A stretch of DNA of 64,000 nucleotides from Clostridia bacterium (GTDB taxonomy: Bacteria > Bacillota > Clostridia > TANB77 > CAG-508), in NCBI GenBank assembly GCA_017528085.1, contig JAFXPH010000011.1, positions 146,732-210,731 of the forward strand. The letters run 5' to 3'. Within the stretch, counting starts at the first letter, position 1; every line of letters starts with the position of its first letter. The notes under the pieces were generated by a model that made no database searches, was not told the origin of the DNA, and was given only the letters and a program-made list of their open reading frames with translations. A program made the position numbers and the translations under genes. Below are positions 34,711 through 43,391 of this stretch, piece by piece.

Positions 34711-35460
34711 ATGGAAGTTTTAAAAAGAGCACAAAAGAAAGCAATAGTTAAATATGTAGATGAAGAAGTTGTTTTGCCAGAAGAAATATCAAGAGAAGTT
34801 TATGATAATTTTAAATTATATGAAAATAAGTTCACTGATGGAACAATATATTCTATAAAAGATTATACTGAAGATAAAGATTCTATTAAAATTAATGTAA
34901 TTAAAGACAAATATTCTCATTTTTTATATACAAAATATAAAAGACCTAATCTAGAATATAGATGTGAAAACACATGGAGTGGTGCGATTATTGAAACTAA
35001 GGATAATAAATTTATCTTTGGAAAACAATCACACATGTCAGAAAAAGATGGTATGATAACAATAACAGCAGGATCTACAGATTTATCAGATATAATTGGC
35101 GAAAATGTAAATTATGAAAAGACATTTGTAAGAGAGATGTATGAAGAGTTTGGGATTGATGCTAACAATAAAGATGTAGTTGACAACTATTACTTAAAAT
35201 ACTTTAAGATACCATGTGAAAATGAAGAATGGTCATTTGGATTTATTTATAAAGTTAAACTAAATATCACATTTGACGAGTTCTATGAGATGTTTCATAA
35301 GTACAAAAAATACTTAGAAGAAAACAAATTAGAAGTTGAGTTTGATGAGGTATATGGCATTTATAAAAATAGAGAATATATTTTAGACTACGAAAAAACA
35401 GAAGGAATAAAGCTAATTCCGTTTTATGAAGAATTATTATTAAAAGAACTAGAAAATTAA
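34711..35460 (+). CDS. NUDIX hydrolase-like protein
   Basis: 249 residues. The Nudix box is seen at about residues 116-150: GSTDLSD then, after a spacer, FVREMYEEFGID, matching REUxEExGU. The G-to-R spacing is longer than in the classical 23-residue box. The N-terminal 70 residues (KYVDEEVVLPEEISREVYDN) are an added helical domain. Nudix enzymes cleave nucleoside diphosphates linked to another group; the substrate here is unknown. AAAGGAAG lies before the ATG. Monocistronic. Confidence 0.78.
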   Translation: MEVLKRAQKKAIVKYVDEEVVLPEEISREVYDNFKLYENKFTDGTIYSIKDYTEDKDSIKINVIKDKYSHFLYTKYKRPNLEYRCENTWSGAIIETKDNKFIFGKQSHMSEKDGMITITAGSTDLSDIIGENVNYEKTFVREMYEEFGIDANNKDVVDNYYLKYFKIPCENEEWSFGFIYKVKLNITFDEFYEMFHKYKKYLEENKLEVEFDEVYGIYKNREYILDYEKTEGIKLIPFYEELLLKELEN

Positions 35461-35490
35461 AGGATGACTTAAAAAGTCATCCTTTTAAAT
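35459..35490 (+). terminator. Terminator after the NUDIX gene
   Basis: AAAGGATGACTT pairs with AAGTCATCCTTT; it overlaps the stop codon. Confidence 0.87.
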
Positions 35491-35522
35491 TTCGCTTTTG
35501 TTTAATTTATAGGCATTTTACC

Positions 35523-35551
35523 TTGTTTTTTTCGCCATTTAGTTATATAAT
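35523..35551 (+). promoter_or_regulatory. Promoter of the gatC operon
   Basis: TTGTTT, 17 bases, TATAAT. Confidence 0.65.
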
Positions 35552-35578
35552 ACACCTATTATGAAAGGAGAGATAATT

Positions 35579-35872
35579 ATGGCAGAAAAGGTTAGTAAAG
35601 AAGAAGTTATGCATATAGCTAAACTTGCTTGTCTAAATTTATCTGAGGATGAACTTTCAAGATATACAAAGGATATGCAGGAAATGCTTGAATTTGCAGA
35701 TACTATTAATAATCTTGACACAGAGAATGTTAATGAAACATTAGGTTCAATTTCTAAATCAAATGCATTTAGAAAAGACGAGGTAGTAGATTTCCCAAAT
35801 AAGGATTTATTACTTAAAAATGCTCCAAGTCAAGAGGATGGAATGTTTCATATTCCAAAGGTTATTAATTAG
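35579..35872 (+). CDS. gatC: Asp/Glu-tRNA amidotransferase subunit C
   Basis: 97 residues. KEEVMHIAKLACLNLSEDEL is the N-terminal helix pair that holds GatA and GatB together, followed by the belt segment and the C-terminal FPNKDLLLKNAPSQEDGMFH. GatCAB turns Glu-tRNA-Gln and Asp-tRNA-Asn into Gln- and Asn-tRNA. The ATG at 35579 follows AAAGGAGAG; the upstream ATG at 35561 is before it. First gene of the gatC-HAD-gatA-gatB operon. Confidence 0.95.
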   Translation: MAEKVSKEEVMHIAKLACLNLSEDELSRYTKDMQEMLEFADTINNLDTENVNETLGSISKSNAFRKDEVVDFPNKDLLLKNAPSQEDGMFHIPKVIN

Positions 35873-35881
35873 GAGTTTTAA

Positions 35882-36475
35882 ATGATTTTAGGAATAGATA
35901 TTGACGATACAATTTCAAATACATGTGAATTATTAGTAGAATATGGTAAAGAATTTACAAAGAATTGTTTAAATAGAGATAAGACTATAGAGTTTAATGG
36001 AAATCTTTCAAATCATTTTTATTTAGAGCAACTATTTGGATGGAATGATGAAGAAACAGGAGAATTTTTCAAAAAATACTATAAAAGATTTGTTGAAAAT
36101 GTTAATCCTAAACCTGATGCTATAGAAACTATCAACAAACTTCATGATGAAGGCCATAAGATAGTTTTAATAACATCAAGAGATAACTTCGCAGATGTAA
36201 ATGCAAAGGTTGAAACTGAAAAATGGTTAAAAAAACAAGGTCTAAAATATGATGAACTAATTACAGATGTTTCTAGTAAATATCAAACTTGTTTAAAGTA
36301 TAATGTTGAGCTATTTATTGATGATAGCTACACTAATTGTATGGAAATGTCATCAAATGGAATAAAAACACTTATGGTTGATGCAAAATACAATTATAAT
36401 TTAAATAATGAAAAGATTAGAAGAGTTTATTCTTGGCCAGAGATATATTCTATAATAAATTCAGAAAGGAAATAG
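35882..36475 (+). CDS. HAD-family 5'-nucleotidase-like phosphatase (NT5C/YqfW type)
   Basis: 197 residues. [11 protein letters not shown] holds the two HAD aspartates (motif I), ITSRDNF is motif II, and [11 protein letters not shown] is motif III/IV. The layout matches small bacterial deoxyribonucleotidase-like HAD proteins with a cap between motifs I and II. It lies 9 bases after gatC and 2 bases before gatA, so it is translated as part of the amidotransferase operon. Its job there is not known. It removes phosphate from a nucleotide or a similar small molecule, by family inference. Confidence 0.85.
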   Translation: MILGIDIDDTISNTCELLVEYGKEFTKNCLNRDKTIEFNGNLSNHFYLEQLFGWNDEETGEFFKKYYKRFVENVNPKPDAIETINKLHDEGHKIVLITSRDNFADVNAKVETEKWLKKQGLKYDELITDVSSKYQTCLKYNVELFIDDSYTNCMEMSSNGIKTLMVDAKYNYNLNNEKIRRVYSWPEIYSIINSERK

Positions 36476-36477
36476 AT

Positions 36478-37947
36478 ATGGAACTATATGAACTTACAGT
36501 TCATGAGCTTGCTGATAAACTAGAAGCTGGAGAAGTAACAGCTACTGAAATAACAAAAAGCTATTTCGATAGAATAAAAGAAAAAGATCCAGAAGTTAGA
36601 GCTTATGTGACTTTATTAGAAGAAGATGCTTTGAAAAAAGCAAAAGAAGTAGATGAAAAAAGAATAAACGGTGAAAAAGTTTCTAAATATGCCGGTATTC
36701 CAATTGGTATAAAAGATAACTTATGTATTACAGGAACAAAAACAACTTGTAGCTCAAAAATGCTAGAGAACTTTATTGCTCCTTACAATGCAACTGTTAT
36801 AGAAAAATTAAATGATGAAGATGCTGTTTATTTAGGAAAATTAAATATGGATGAATTTGCTATGGGAAGTTCAACAGAAAACTCAGCATTATTTAAGACT
36901 CATAATCCATGGGATTTAGAAAGAGTACCAGGAGGATCTTCTGGTGGTAGTGCTGCAGCAGTTGCTGCTGATATGGCTCCATGGGCACTAGGTAGTGATA
37001 CTGGTGGATCAATTCGTCAACCATCATCACTTTGTGGTGTTGTAGGACTAAAACCAACATATGGTTTAGTATCTAGATATGGCCTAGTAGCATTTGCATC
37101 ATCTTTAGATCAAATAGGACCAATAACAAAAGACATTACTGATGCTGCAATTTTACTAAATATAATTTCAGGACATGATGAACATGATTCAACATCACTT
37201 GATATTGAGAAAAAAGATTATACAAAAGCATTAGTAAATGATGTTAAAGGTATGAGAATTGGTATTCCAAAAGAATATATCGCAGATGGAATAAATGAAG
37301 AAGTTAAGAACGCAGTTCTAGAAGCTGCTGAAAAATATAAAGAATTAGGAGCAACTGTTGAAGAGTGCTCATTAGATGTTGGAAAATATGCAACAGCAGT
37401 TTACTACATTATAGCTGATGCTGAAGCAAGTTCTAACTTAGGAAGATTTGATGGAATAAGATATGGTTATAGAACAGAAAACTTCTCAAACTTAAGAGAT
37501 ATTTATAGAAACTCAAGAAGTGAAGGTTTCGGACCAGAAGTAAAAAGAAGAATTCTTCTTGGAACTTATGTATTATCTTCAGGATATTATGATGCATATT
37601 ATAAAAAAGCTCAAAAAGTTAGAACATTAATTACTAATGCATATAATGAATTGTTTGAAAAATATGATGTATTATTAACACCAACATCACCAACTACAGC
37701 ATTTAAGATTGGTGAAAAAGTTGATAATCCTTTAGAAATGTACTTAGCAGATATTTGTACAGTACCTGTAAATATTGCAGGACTTCCTGGAATGAACATT
37801 CCATACAAGTTAGATTCTAAAGGCCTTCCAATTGGTGTTCAATTAGTTGCAAAACAATTTGATGAAGAAAAATTATTAAGAATTGGTTATACATTAGAAC
37901 AAAATACAAACTTTAGAGATAATAAACCAACATTTAGAAAAGGATAG
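36478..37947 (+). CDS. gatA: Asp/Glu-tRNA amidotransferase subunit A
   Basis: 489 residues. The amidase Ser-cisSer-Lys triad is in [14 protein letters not shown] (Lys) and [20 protein letters not shown], with [20 protein letters not shown] (nucleophilic Ser) after. It makes ammonia from Gln or Asn for GatB. The start at 36478 follows AGAAAGGA and lies 2 bases after the HAD stop. Complete and normal in length. Confidence 0.97.
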   Translation: MELYELTVHELADKLEAGEVTATEITKSYFDRIKEKDPEVRAYVTLLEEDALKKAKEVDEKRINGEKVSKYAGIPIGIKDNLCITGTKTTCSSKMLENFIAPYNATVIEKLNDEDAVYLGKLNMDEFAMGSSTENSALFKTHNPWDLERVPGGSSGGSAAAVAADMAPWALGSDTGGSIRQPSSLCGVVGLKPTYGLVSRYGLVAFASSLDQIGPITKDITDAAILLNIISGHDEHDSTSLDIEKKDYTKALVNDVKGMRIGIPKEYIADGINEEVKNAVLEAAEKYKELGATVEECSLDVGKYATAVYYIIADAEASSNLGRFDGIRYGYRTENFSNLRDIYRNSRSEGFGPEVKRRILLGTYVLSSGYYDAYYKKAQKVRTLITNAYNELFEKYDVLLTPTSPTTAFKIGEKVDNPLEMYLADICTVPVNIAGLPGMNIPYKLDSKGLPIGVQLVAKQFDEEKLLRIGYTLEQNTNFRDNKPTFRKG

Positions 37948-37958
37948 GAGGGAAGACT

Positions 37959-39407
37959 ATGTTAAGAGATGATTATGAAATGGTAATTGGACTTGAAGTT
38001 CACTGTGAATTATCTACAAAAACTAAAATTTTCTGCTCTTGTTCAACTGAATTTGGTGGTGAACCTAATACTCATTGCTGCCCAGTTTGTATGGGTATGC
38101 CAGGAGCACTTCCTGTATTAAATGAGAAGGTTGTTGAATATGCAGTTAAAGCTGGTCTTGCTACAAATTGTAGTATAGAAGAAAATAGTAAGAACGATAG
38201 AAAGAATTACTTCTATCCAGATACTCCAAAAGCTTATCAGATATCTCAATTTGATAAACCACTTTGCTACGATGGATATGTAAATATCGAAACAGAGGAT
38301 GGAGAAAAAACTATAAGAATTGAAAGAATTCATATAGAAGATGATGCTGGAAAATTAAATCACGATGAATATGGTAGAGGAAGCTTTGTTGATTTAAACA
38401 GAGCAGGTGTTCCGCTTATAGAGGTTGTTTCTAAACCAGATATGAGAAGTGCTGAAGAAGCTGAAAAATATATGAGAAAATTAAAATCAATTTTTGAATA
38501 TATTGAAGTTTCAGACTGTAAAATGGAACAAGGTTCTTTAAGAGCTGACGTTAACGTTTCTGTAAGAAAGAAAGGAACTGAAAAGTTCGGAACTAGAACA
38601 GAGATGAAAAACATGAGCTCATTTAGAAGTATTGTAAGAGCTATTAACTATGAAGCAGAAAGACAAGTAGATGTTATAGAAAATGGTGGAGTTGTTGAAC
38701 AAGAAACTCTAAGATGGGATGATATTTCAGGAAAGACATTCTCAATGAGAGACAAAGAAAATGCAGATGACTATAGATACTTCCCAGAACCAGACTTAGT
38801 AGCAATTAAACTATCTAAGGAATATGTAGAGAATATAAGAAAAACTTTACCAGAATTACCTGAAAGTAGAAGAAAAAGATATCTTGCAGATTATGAATTA
38901 TCAGAAAAAGCTGCAAACTTTGTTACTTCTTCAAAATACTATTCAAATATTTTTGAAGAAGCAATTAAGGTTTGCAACAATCCAAAAACTGTAAGCAATA
39001 TGCTTATGAGTGATATAGCAAGAATTCTAAATGAAAGAGAAGAAGAACCAGATGAAATAAAATTTTCTGGTAAACAATTAGGTGAGCTTGTTTCACTAAT
39101 AGATAAAGGAACAATAAGTTCAGCAATAGCTAAAAAAGTATTAGAGGAAATGTTTGTTGAAGATGAAGTTAAAGATCCAGAAGTAATCGTTAAAGAAAAA
39201 GGTTGGATCCAAATATCTGATGAAGGAGCTATTAAAGAAATAGTAGTTAAAATCGTAGATGCCAACCCACAATCTGTTATAGATTATAAAGGTGGTAAAG
39301 ATAAGGCATTAGGTTTCTTAGTAGGACAAGCTATGAAGGAAACAAAAGGTCAAGCAAATCCACAAATACTTAATAAATTGTTTATTGAAGAAATCAATAA
39401 AAGATAA
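37959..39407 (+). CDS. gatB: Asp/Glu-tRNA amidotransferase subunit B
   Basis: 482 residues. MVIGLEVHCELSTKTKIFCS holds the start of the catalytic kinase-like domain, CSTEFGGEPNTHCCPVCMG the zinc-binding cysteines, and NDRKNYFYPDTPKAYQISQ the channel region. The C-terminal YqeY-like tail (GQAMKETKGQANPQILNKL) binds tRNA. Last gene of the operon, 11 bases after gatA, with a terminator following. Confidence 0.97.
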   Translation: MLRDDYEMVIGLEVHCELSTKTKIFCSCSTEFGGEPNTHCCPVCMGMPGALPVLNEKVVEYAVKAGLATNCSIEENSKNDRKNYFYPDTPKAYQISQFDKPLCYDGYVNIETEDGEKTIRIERIHIEDDAGKLNHDEYGRGSFVDLNRAGVPLIEVVSKPDMRSAEEAEKYMRKLKSIFEYIEVSDCKMEQGSLRADVNVSVRKKGTEKFGTRTEMKNMSSFRSIVRAINYEAERQVDVIENGGVVEQETLRWDDISGKTFSMRDKENADDYRYFPEPDLVAIKLSKEYVENIRKTLPELPESRRKRYLADYELSEKAANFVTSSKYYSNIFEEAIKVCNNPKTVSNMLMSDIARILNEREEEPDEIKFSGKQLGELVSLIDKGTISSAIAKKVLEEMFVEDEVKDPEVIVKEKGWIQISDEGAIKEIVVKIVDANPQSVIDYKGGKDKALGFLVGQAMKETKGQANPQILNKLFIEEINKR

Positions 39408-39416
39408 TATTTAAAT

Positions 39417-39450
39417 AAAAAAAGATTCAGTGAAAACTGAGTCTTTTTTG
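39417..39450 (+). terminator. Terminator of the gat operon
   Basis: AAAAGA-TCAGT pairs with ACTGA-TCTTTT around GAAA, then T run. Confidence 0.83.
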
Positions 39451-39479
39451 TTGTATTTTATGTAAAGTTGTGCTATAAT
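39451..39479 (+). promoter_or_regulatory. Promoter of the 39511/39594 genes
   Basis: TTGTAT, 17 bases, TATAAT. The leader of about 110 bases contains the 28-codon ORF at 39511. Confidence 0.6.
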
Positions 39480-39510
39480 ATTGGCTACCGGTTGGTTAGA
39501 AAGGAATAGT

Positions 39511-39597
39511 ATGACTAGACTTCCAAAAACAACCACCAATCTTCATAGGAATGGCAAAACAATGTTTCACAGGTATTGTATAAGGAGGGCGATATGA
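39511..39597 (+). CDS. 28-codon basic leader ORF coupled to the 39594 gene
   Basis: AGAAAGGA lies 5 bases before an ATG. The ORF encodes a basic peptide starting MTRLPKTTTNLHRNGKTMFH and ending in CIRRAI. Its stop TGA overlaps the next start as ATGA (39594-39597), the classic layout for translational coupling. The AGG AGG codons of its end also supply the ribosome binding site for the downstream gene. It may be a translated leader that controls the gene, or a chance ORF. Confidence 0.5.
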   Translation: MTRLPKTTTNLHRNGKTMFHRYCIRRAI

Positions 39598-39830
39598 ACT
39601 CTATCATTTATTTGTGCCTCGTGGTATCATTGATTGCTAATGTAGCTTTACTCGTCGCTGTTATCTGCTGCCTTGTCCATATTTCTGGTATGCACAAAGA
39701 TATGGACGATCTTTATGACGAAAAAGAAAGAGACCACAAGGAAAGTCAAAAGATCATTAGAGAGATTAAGGACGGATACGAAAAAATTCTCGACGACTAC
39801 AGAAACGGGAATACAGGCGATAAGATGTAA
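39594..39830 (+). CDS. Small membrane protein with a charged C-terminal helix, C/G-rich codons
   Basis: 78 residues: one hydrophobic helix (IIYLCLVVSLIANVALLVAV, then ICCLV) followed by a strongly charged helix (DMDDLYDEKERDHKESQKII), likely a coiled coil in the cytoplasm. The start at 39594 follows AAGGAGGG; an upstream in-frame ATG at 39576 is before this. Codons are C/G-rich (CTC GTG GTA TCA). No family recognised. Own promoter and a long hairpin terminator. Another of the compositionally distinct cassettes. Confidence 0.72.
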   Translation: MNSIIYLCLVVSLIANVALLVAVICCLVHISGMHKDMDDLYDEKERDHKESQKIIREIKDGYEKILDDYRNGNTGDKM

Positions 39831-39933
39831 AGCAGATTTCTCTGATAGCGATAAAATAACGTTTCTTTCATATTTCGGATGAAATTTTGTTAGAAGAAAC
39901 ATGTATTGCTATTACTATGAGCTAAGATTGGGG

Positions 39934-39975
39934 AAGAGCTTTCCAGTGGAATATCCACTTGAAAGCTCTTTTTGA
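39934..39975 (+). terminator. Terminator after the 39594 gene
   Basis: AAGAGCTTTC and AGTGGA pair with TCCACT and GAAAGCTCTT, followed by T run. About 105 bases after the stop. Confidence 0.85.
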
Positions 39976-39999
39976 TTATTATGACTATTAATTTTGGGG

Positions 40000-40030
40000 T
40001 AAAAAAAATAATCGTATTTCTACGATTATT
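40000..40030 (-). terminator. Terminator of rpsT
   Basis: AATAATCGTA pairs with TACGATTATT, with a run of eight T on the minus strand. It overlaps the rpsT stop. Confidence 0.85.
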
Positions 40031-40289
40031 TAACTGTATTTAATTTTTTTGATAAACTTGATTTTTTTCTAGAAGCAGTATTAGCTTTAATTACACCTTT
40101 TGTGCAAGCTTGATCTACTTTTTTAACTGCTAATTTATAAGCTTCTTCAGCTTCTTTTTTCTTTCCTGCCTCAACAGCTGCTTCAAATGTTTTGATAGCT
40201 GTCTTGTAAGCTGATTTAACCATATTATTTTCTAATGTTTTCTTCTTAGAAACATCAACTCTTTTGATTGCTGATTTAATATTTGGCAT
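40026..40289 (-). CDS. rpsT: 30S ribosomal protein S20
   Basis: 87 residues. MPNIKSAIKRVDVSKKKTLE is the family start; a basic helical bundle follows and ends in KANTASRKKSSLSKKLNTVK. S20 binds 16S rRNA early in assembly of the small subunit. GAGGAGGTG lies before the ATG. Transcribed alone from the promoter at 40335-40363. Confidence 0.96.
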   Translation of the reverse strand: MPNIKSAIKRVDVSKKKTLENNMVKSAYKTAIKTFEAAVEAGKKKEAEEAYKLAVKKVDQACTKGVIKANTASRKKSSLSKKLNTVK

Positions 40290-40334
40290 TAATGTGCACC
40301 TCCTCTTATTGACATAAGTAAAATTTCTTTAGTT

Positions 40335-40363
40335 ATTTTAACATGAATATATTTAAAATGCAA
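40335..40363 (-). promoter_or_regulatory. rpsT promoter
   Basis: On the minus strand TTGCAT, 17 bases, TAAAAT, ending about 45 bases before the start codon. Confidence 0.72.
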
Positions 40364-40375
40364 GTGTTTTTTAAG

Positions 40376-40930
40376 TTATTCTAAATATTTAACGACTTTT
40401 GCAGGATTACCTGAAAGGTATAAATCATTACCAAATTCTTTAGTAATTACAGAGCCTGCTTCAACTACAACATTGTTTCCTATTTTAGCACCTGGATTAA
40501 AAATAACTCCAGCACCAATTCTACAATCACTACCAATAGAAATTGGTTTAGCAAGTTGTGTGCCACTTGTTCTTAATTCAAAATCTTTTGGGAAAGATAA
40601 TGTATTTAAAATAACATTTGAAGACATATAAACGTTATCACCAATTGTTATTTTTCCTTCATCTAGGAAAGTACAATTGAAGTTTGCAAAGAAGTTGTCT
40701 CCAATAGTTATATTAAAACCATATTCACATTTAAAACCATCTTCAATGTATAAATTCTTTCCAGTTCTTTCAAATAGTTTTTCAAGAATTTTCATCTTTT
40801 CTTTAGATCTTGTGTAGTTTAAAGTATTAAAATCTAATAAACAAGACTTACAAAAATGTCTTGTTTCTATTAATTCTGAATCAAGTGGGTCATAGTACTC
40901 ACCTGAAACCATTTTTTCTAGTTCTGTCAT
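40376..40930 (-). CDS. Maltose/galactoside O-acetyltransferase-like left-handed beta-helix protein lacking the catalytic histidine
   Basis: 184 residues with the typical helical N-terminus (MVSGEYYDPLDSELIETRHF) and a left-handed beta-helix (FNITIGDNFFANFNCTFLDE, ISIGSDCRIGAGVIFNPGAK, SGNPAKVVKYLE). In maa/lacA/nodL enzymes the active site is ATHP in the turn after the acetyl-CoA site. Here the aligned segment reads NTLSFPKDFELR with no histidine in reach. The fold is clear but classical acetyl transfer is doubtful. It may be inactive, use another residue, or bind a ligand. No terminator is seen between it and the rpsT promoter. Confidence 0.82.
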   Translation of the reverse strand: MTELEKMVSGEYYDPLDSELIETRHFCKSCLLDFNTLNYTRSKEKMKILEKLFERTGKNLYIEDGFKCEYGFNITIGDNFFANFNCTFLDEGKITIGDNVYMSSNVILNTLSFPKDFELRTSGTQLAKPISIGSDCRIGAGVIFNPGAKIGNNVVVEAGSVITKEFGNDLYLSGNPAKVVKYLE

Positions 40931-41114
40931 TTGTATCTCCTAATTTTTTACTCATAAAAATCATATCATTAAATTATTAAAATGACAAACTAATATTAAA
41001 GAAAAATTCGTAAAATTCACAAGATTTTCACATTACGGTAGTATAATAAGAACGTTGAATAATGTGAACTTTTATGATATATATCAATTCGAATATAAAA
41101 AAAGGAGAAAAGAT

Positions 41115-41561
41115 ATGATTGCAATTGCCTCAGATCATGGCGGATATAGCCTAAAAGAAGAGTTAAGAGAGTACTTAGAAAGTAAAGGAATCTCTATAAA
41201 GGATGTTGGAACATATTCAGACGAAAGATGTGATTATCCAATTTATGCTAAAAAAGCTATAGAGTGCATACTAAATAAAGAATGCGATAAAGCAATTTTA
41301 GTATGTGGCACAGGATTTGGAATGACAATTGTTGCTAATAAATATAAAGGAATTAGATGCGCATCTTGTTGGAATAAAGATGTAGCAAAACTTTTAAAAG
41401 AACACAATAATGCGAATGTTATAGCTCTTCCAGGAAGATTTATTGAAGCAGAAGAAGCTAAAGAAATAGTTAATACTTGGCTTAATGCTGAATTTATTGG
41501 TGGAAGACATACAGATAGATTACAAATGATAGAAGAAATTGAAAAAGAGAATATGAAATAA
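41115..41561 (+). CDS. rpiB: Ribose-5-phosphate isomerase B
   Basis: 148 residues. DHGGYSLKEEL, YPIYAKKA and CGTGFGMTIVANKYKGIR (catalytic-type Cys) are the RpiB/LacAB signatures, followed by KEHNNANVIALPGR. It interconverts ribose-5-phosphate and ribulose-5-phosphate in the pentose phosphate pathway; a role with allose-6-phosphate or galactose-6-phosphate is possible for relatives. The start at 41115 follows AAAAGGAG; upstream codons from 41055 lie before it. It lies 16 bases before the tagO-like gene. Confidence 0.93.
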   Translation: MIAIASDHGGYSLKEELREYLESKGISIKDVGTYSDERCDYPIYAKKAIECILNKECDKAILVCGTGFGMTIVANKYKGIRCASCWNKDVAKLLKEHNNANVIALPGRFIEAEEAKEIVNTWLNAEFIGGRHTDRLQMIEEIEKENMK

Positions 41562-41577
41562 AAGGAGCATATATAAT

Positions 41578-42816
41578 ATGTGGGGAGATATAATAATTGC
41601 TTTTACATTAGCATTTATTACAGCATTTATGCTAACGCCTCTTACAATTAAATTAGCAAGAAAATTAGGTGCTATTGATACACCTAAAGATTATAGAAGA
41701 GTAAATAAAATTGCTATGCCAAGACTAGGTGGGCTTGCAGTTATTGCAGGCTTTACTTTATCTGTCTTCTATCTACTATTTGTAATGAGCATAGAGGGTA
41801 ATATAGACTTAGCTGTTGATAGCTATGATAAAAAATTATTAGGATTTTTTGCAGGTGCAGTAATCATTGGTATAACATGTTTTATTGATGATGTTAAGGG
41901 AATTAGAGCAGTAGTTAAACTACTTGCTCAAATTGTTGCAGCGATGGTCTGCATTAAAACAGGAATAGTAATTGATGATATCAAAATTGGTGTTTTAGAA
42001 AATCTTAAAATACCACTTGTAGTATCTGAAATAATTACTGTATTTTGGATAGTAGGTATCACAAATGCACTTAACTTAATAGATGGTCTAGATGGACTTT
42101 CAACTGGTATTACACTTATATCATCAGGATCATTATTACTTGTATTTTCACTAAATGGTTCACCACTTGTTTCAATAGTACTAATTACAGCATTAGCTGG
42201 TGCACTTACTGGATTTTTACCATATAACTTTAACCCAGCCAAAACATTTATTGGAGATACAGGATCAAACTTTTTGGGTTATTGTTTAGCTATAATTTCA
42301 ATACTTGGTATTGCAAAAACATATACTGCAATAGTTATTATTGCACCAATTATCGTTCTTGCACTTCCACTATTTGATACATTTATGGCTGTAGTAAGAA
42401 GAGTAATAAAAGGAAAGTCATTAAAAGCTATAATGACACCTGATTCAAATCACTTACATCATAGAATGATAAGAAAAGGATTTACACAAAAACAAGCAGT
42501 TTTAACATTATACTTTATAACAGCAACACTTGGAATGTTTACTGTAATCCTTATGGAATCAGGTCCATTTAAAGCATTTTCATTTATTCTTTTAATTGCT
42601 ATAGTTATTGCAGCAGGTTATAAAGAATTCTTCAAACAAAGATTATTAACAACTGAAGTTAATGATTATGATAAGGAAGAATACAAATATAGTGAAGACA
42701 TGGAAGAGCATATAAGACATGATAAAGATCCTATGTTTGGAAGAAATGATAAAGAACCTAAAAAAGAAAAAGCAAAAAAGCCAAGTAATAAAAAGAAAAA
42801 AGTAAATAAGAAATAA
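41578..42816 (+). CDS. tagO: UDP-sugar:undecaprenyl-phosphate sugar-1-phosphate transferase (TagO/WecA type)
   Basis: 412 residues with about ten to eleven helices. RRVNKIAMPRLGGLAV, DDVKGIRAVVKLLAQ, NALNLIDGLDGLSTG, TFIGDTGSNFLGY and DSNHLHHRM are the polyprenyl-phosphate sugar-1-P transferase motifs, with the catalytic aspartates. It starts teichoic acid or another cell-envelope glycan by loading a sugar-1-phosphate on undecaprenyl phosphate. A 70-residue Lys/Glu tail follows the last helix. In an operon with rpiB. Confidence 0.93.
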   Translation: MWGDIIIAFTLAFITAFMLTPLTIKLARKLGAIDTPKDYRRVNKIAMPRLGGLAVIAGFTLSVFYLLFVMSIEGNIDLAVDSYDKKLLGFFAGAVIIGITCFIDDVKGIRAVVKLLAQIVAAMVCIKTGIVIDDIKIGVLENLKIPLVVSEIITVFWIVGITNALNLIDGLDGLSTGITLISSGSLLLVFSLNGSPLVSIVLITALAGALTGFLPYNFNPAKTFIGDTGSNFLGYCLAIISILGIAKTYTAIVIIAPIIVLALPLFDTFMAVVRRVIKGKSLKAIMTPDSNHLHHRMIRKGFTQKQAVLTLYFITATLGMFTVILMESGPFKAFSFILLIAIVIAAGYKEFFKQRLLTTEVNDYDKEEYKYSEDMEEHIRHDKDPMFGRNDKEPKKEKAKKPSNKKKKVNKK

Positions 42817-42819
42817 AAT

Positions 42820-42849
42820 AAAATCCAACTTTTAAAGTTGGATTTTTTG
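42820..42849 (+). terminator. Terminator after the tagO-like gene
   Basis: AAAATCCAACTTT pairs with AAAGTTGGATTTT, then T run. Confidence 0.87.
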
Positions 42850-42891
42850 TTTTATAGTATAATATATAAAAAAGGTAAAGGAGATAGTAAA

Positions 42892-43308
42892 ATGTTAGAT
42901 ATAGAACCAGTTGAAAACCCTGGAGAGGAACTAGGAATACTAATCGACAGGGAGTTTAATGAGTATGCAAAAGATAATGGCGTTTCATGTGACTATAGAC
43001 CTTTCTGGTTTGCAGCAAAAGAAGATGGAAAAGTAGTTGGAATTATTAATGGTAATTCATACTACGATGAAGTTCATATTGCAGATTTAATTGTAATTAA
43101 AGAATATAGACATAAACATATTGGAAGTCAGTTGGTTAGAAAAGTAGAAGAAACATTTAAAGAGAGAGGTTTTAAGAAATTTAATTTAAGTACATATGAG
43201 TTTCAAGCTCCAGAGTTTTACAAAAAACTAGGATATAATGTGGAATTTGTAAGAGAAAATAAAGATGATTCAAGGCTAAATAAATATTTTTTGGCGAAAG
43301 AAATATAA
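42892..43308 (+). CDS. GNAT-family N-acetyltransferase
   Basis: 138 residues. FWFAAKEDGKVVGIINGNSY (beta 2-3), ADLIVIKEYRHKHIGSQLVR (acetyl-CoA loop) and APEFYKKLGYNVEF (C-terminal turn) give the compact GNAT fold. The start at 42892 follows AAAGGAGA; in-frame codons before it run through the terminator. It acetylates an unknown amine. Monocistronic, between the tagO-like gene and tsaC. Confidence 0.9.
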   Translation: MLDIEPVENPGEELGILIDREFNEYAKDNGVSCDYRPFWFAAKEDGKVVGIINGNSYYDEVHIADLIVIKEYRHKHIGSQLVRKVEETFKERGFKKFNLSTYEFQAPEFYKKLGYNVEFVRENKDDSRLNKYFLAKEI

Positions 43309-43340
43309 TCTTAGGAATCCGTTAAAAAATCAGGTTTTTA

Positions 43341-43369
43341 TTGTGATTATAGACAAATTGTGCTATAAT
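43341..43369 (+). promoter_or_regulatory. Promoter of the tsaC-pth-rng operon
   Basis: TTGTGA, 17 bases, TATAAT, ending 22 bases before the tsaC start. Confidence 0.7.
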
Positions 43370-43391
43370 ACTCTCTGCGAGGTAAAAAAGG

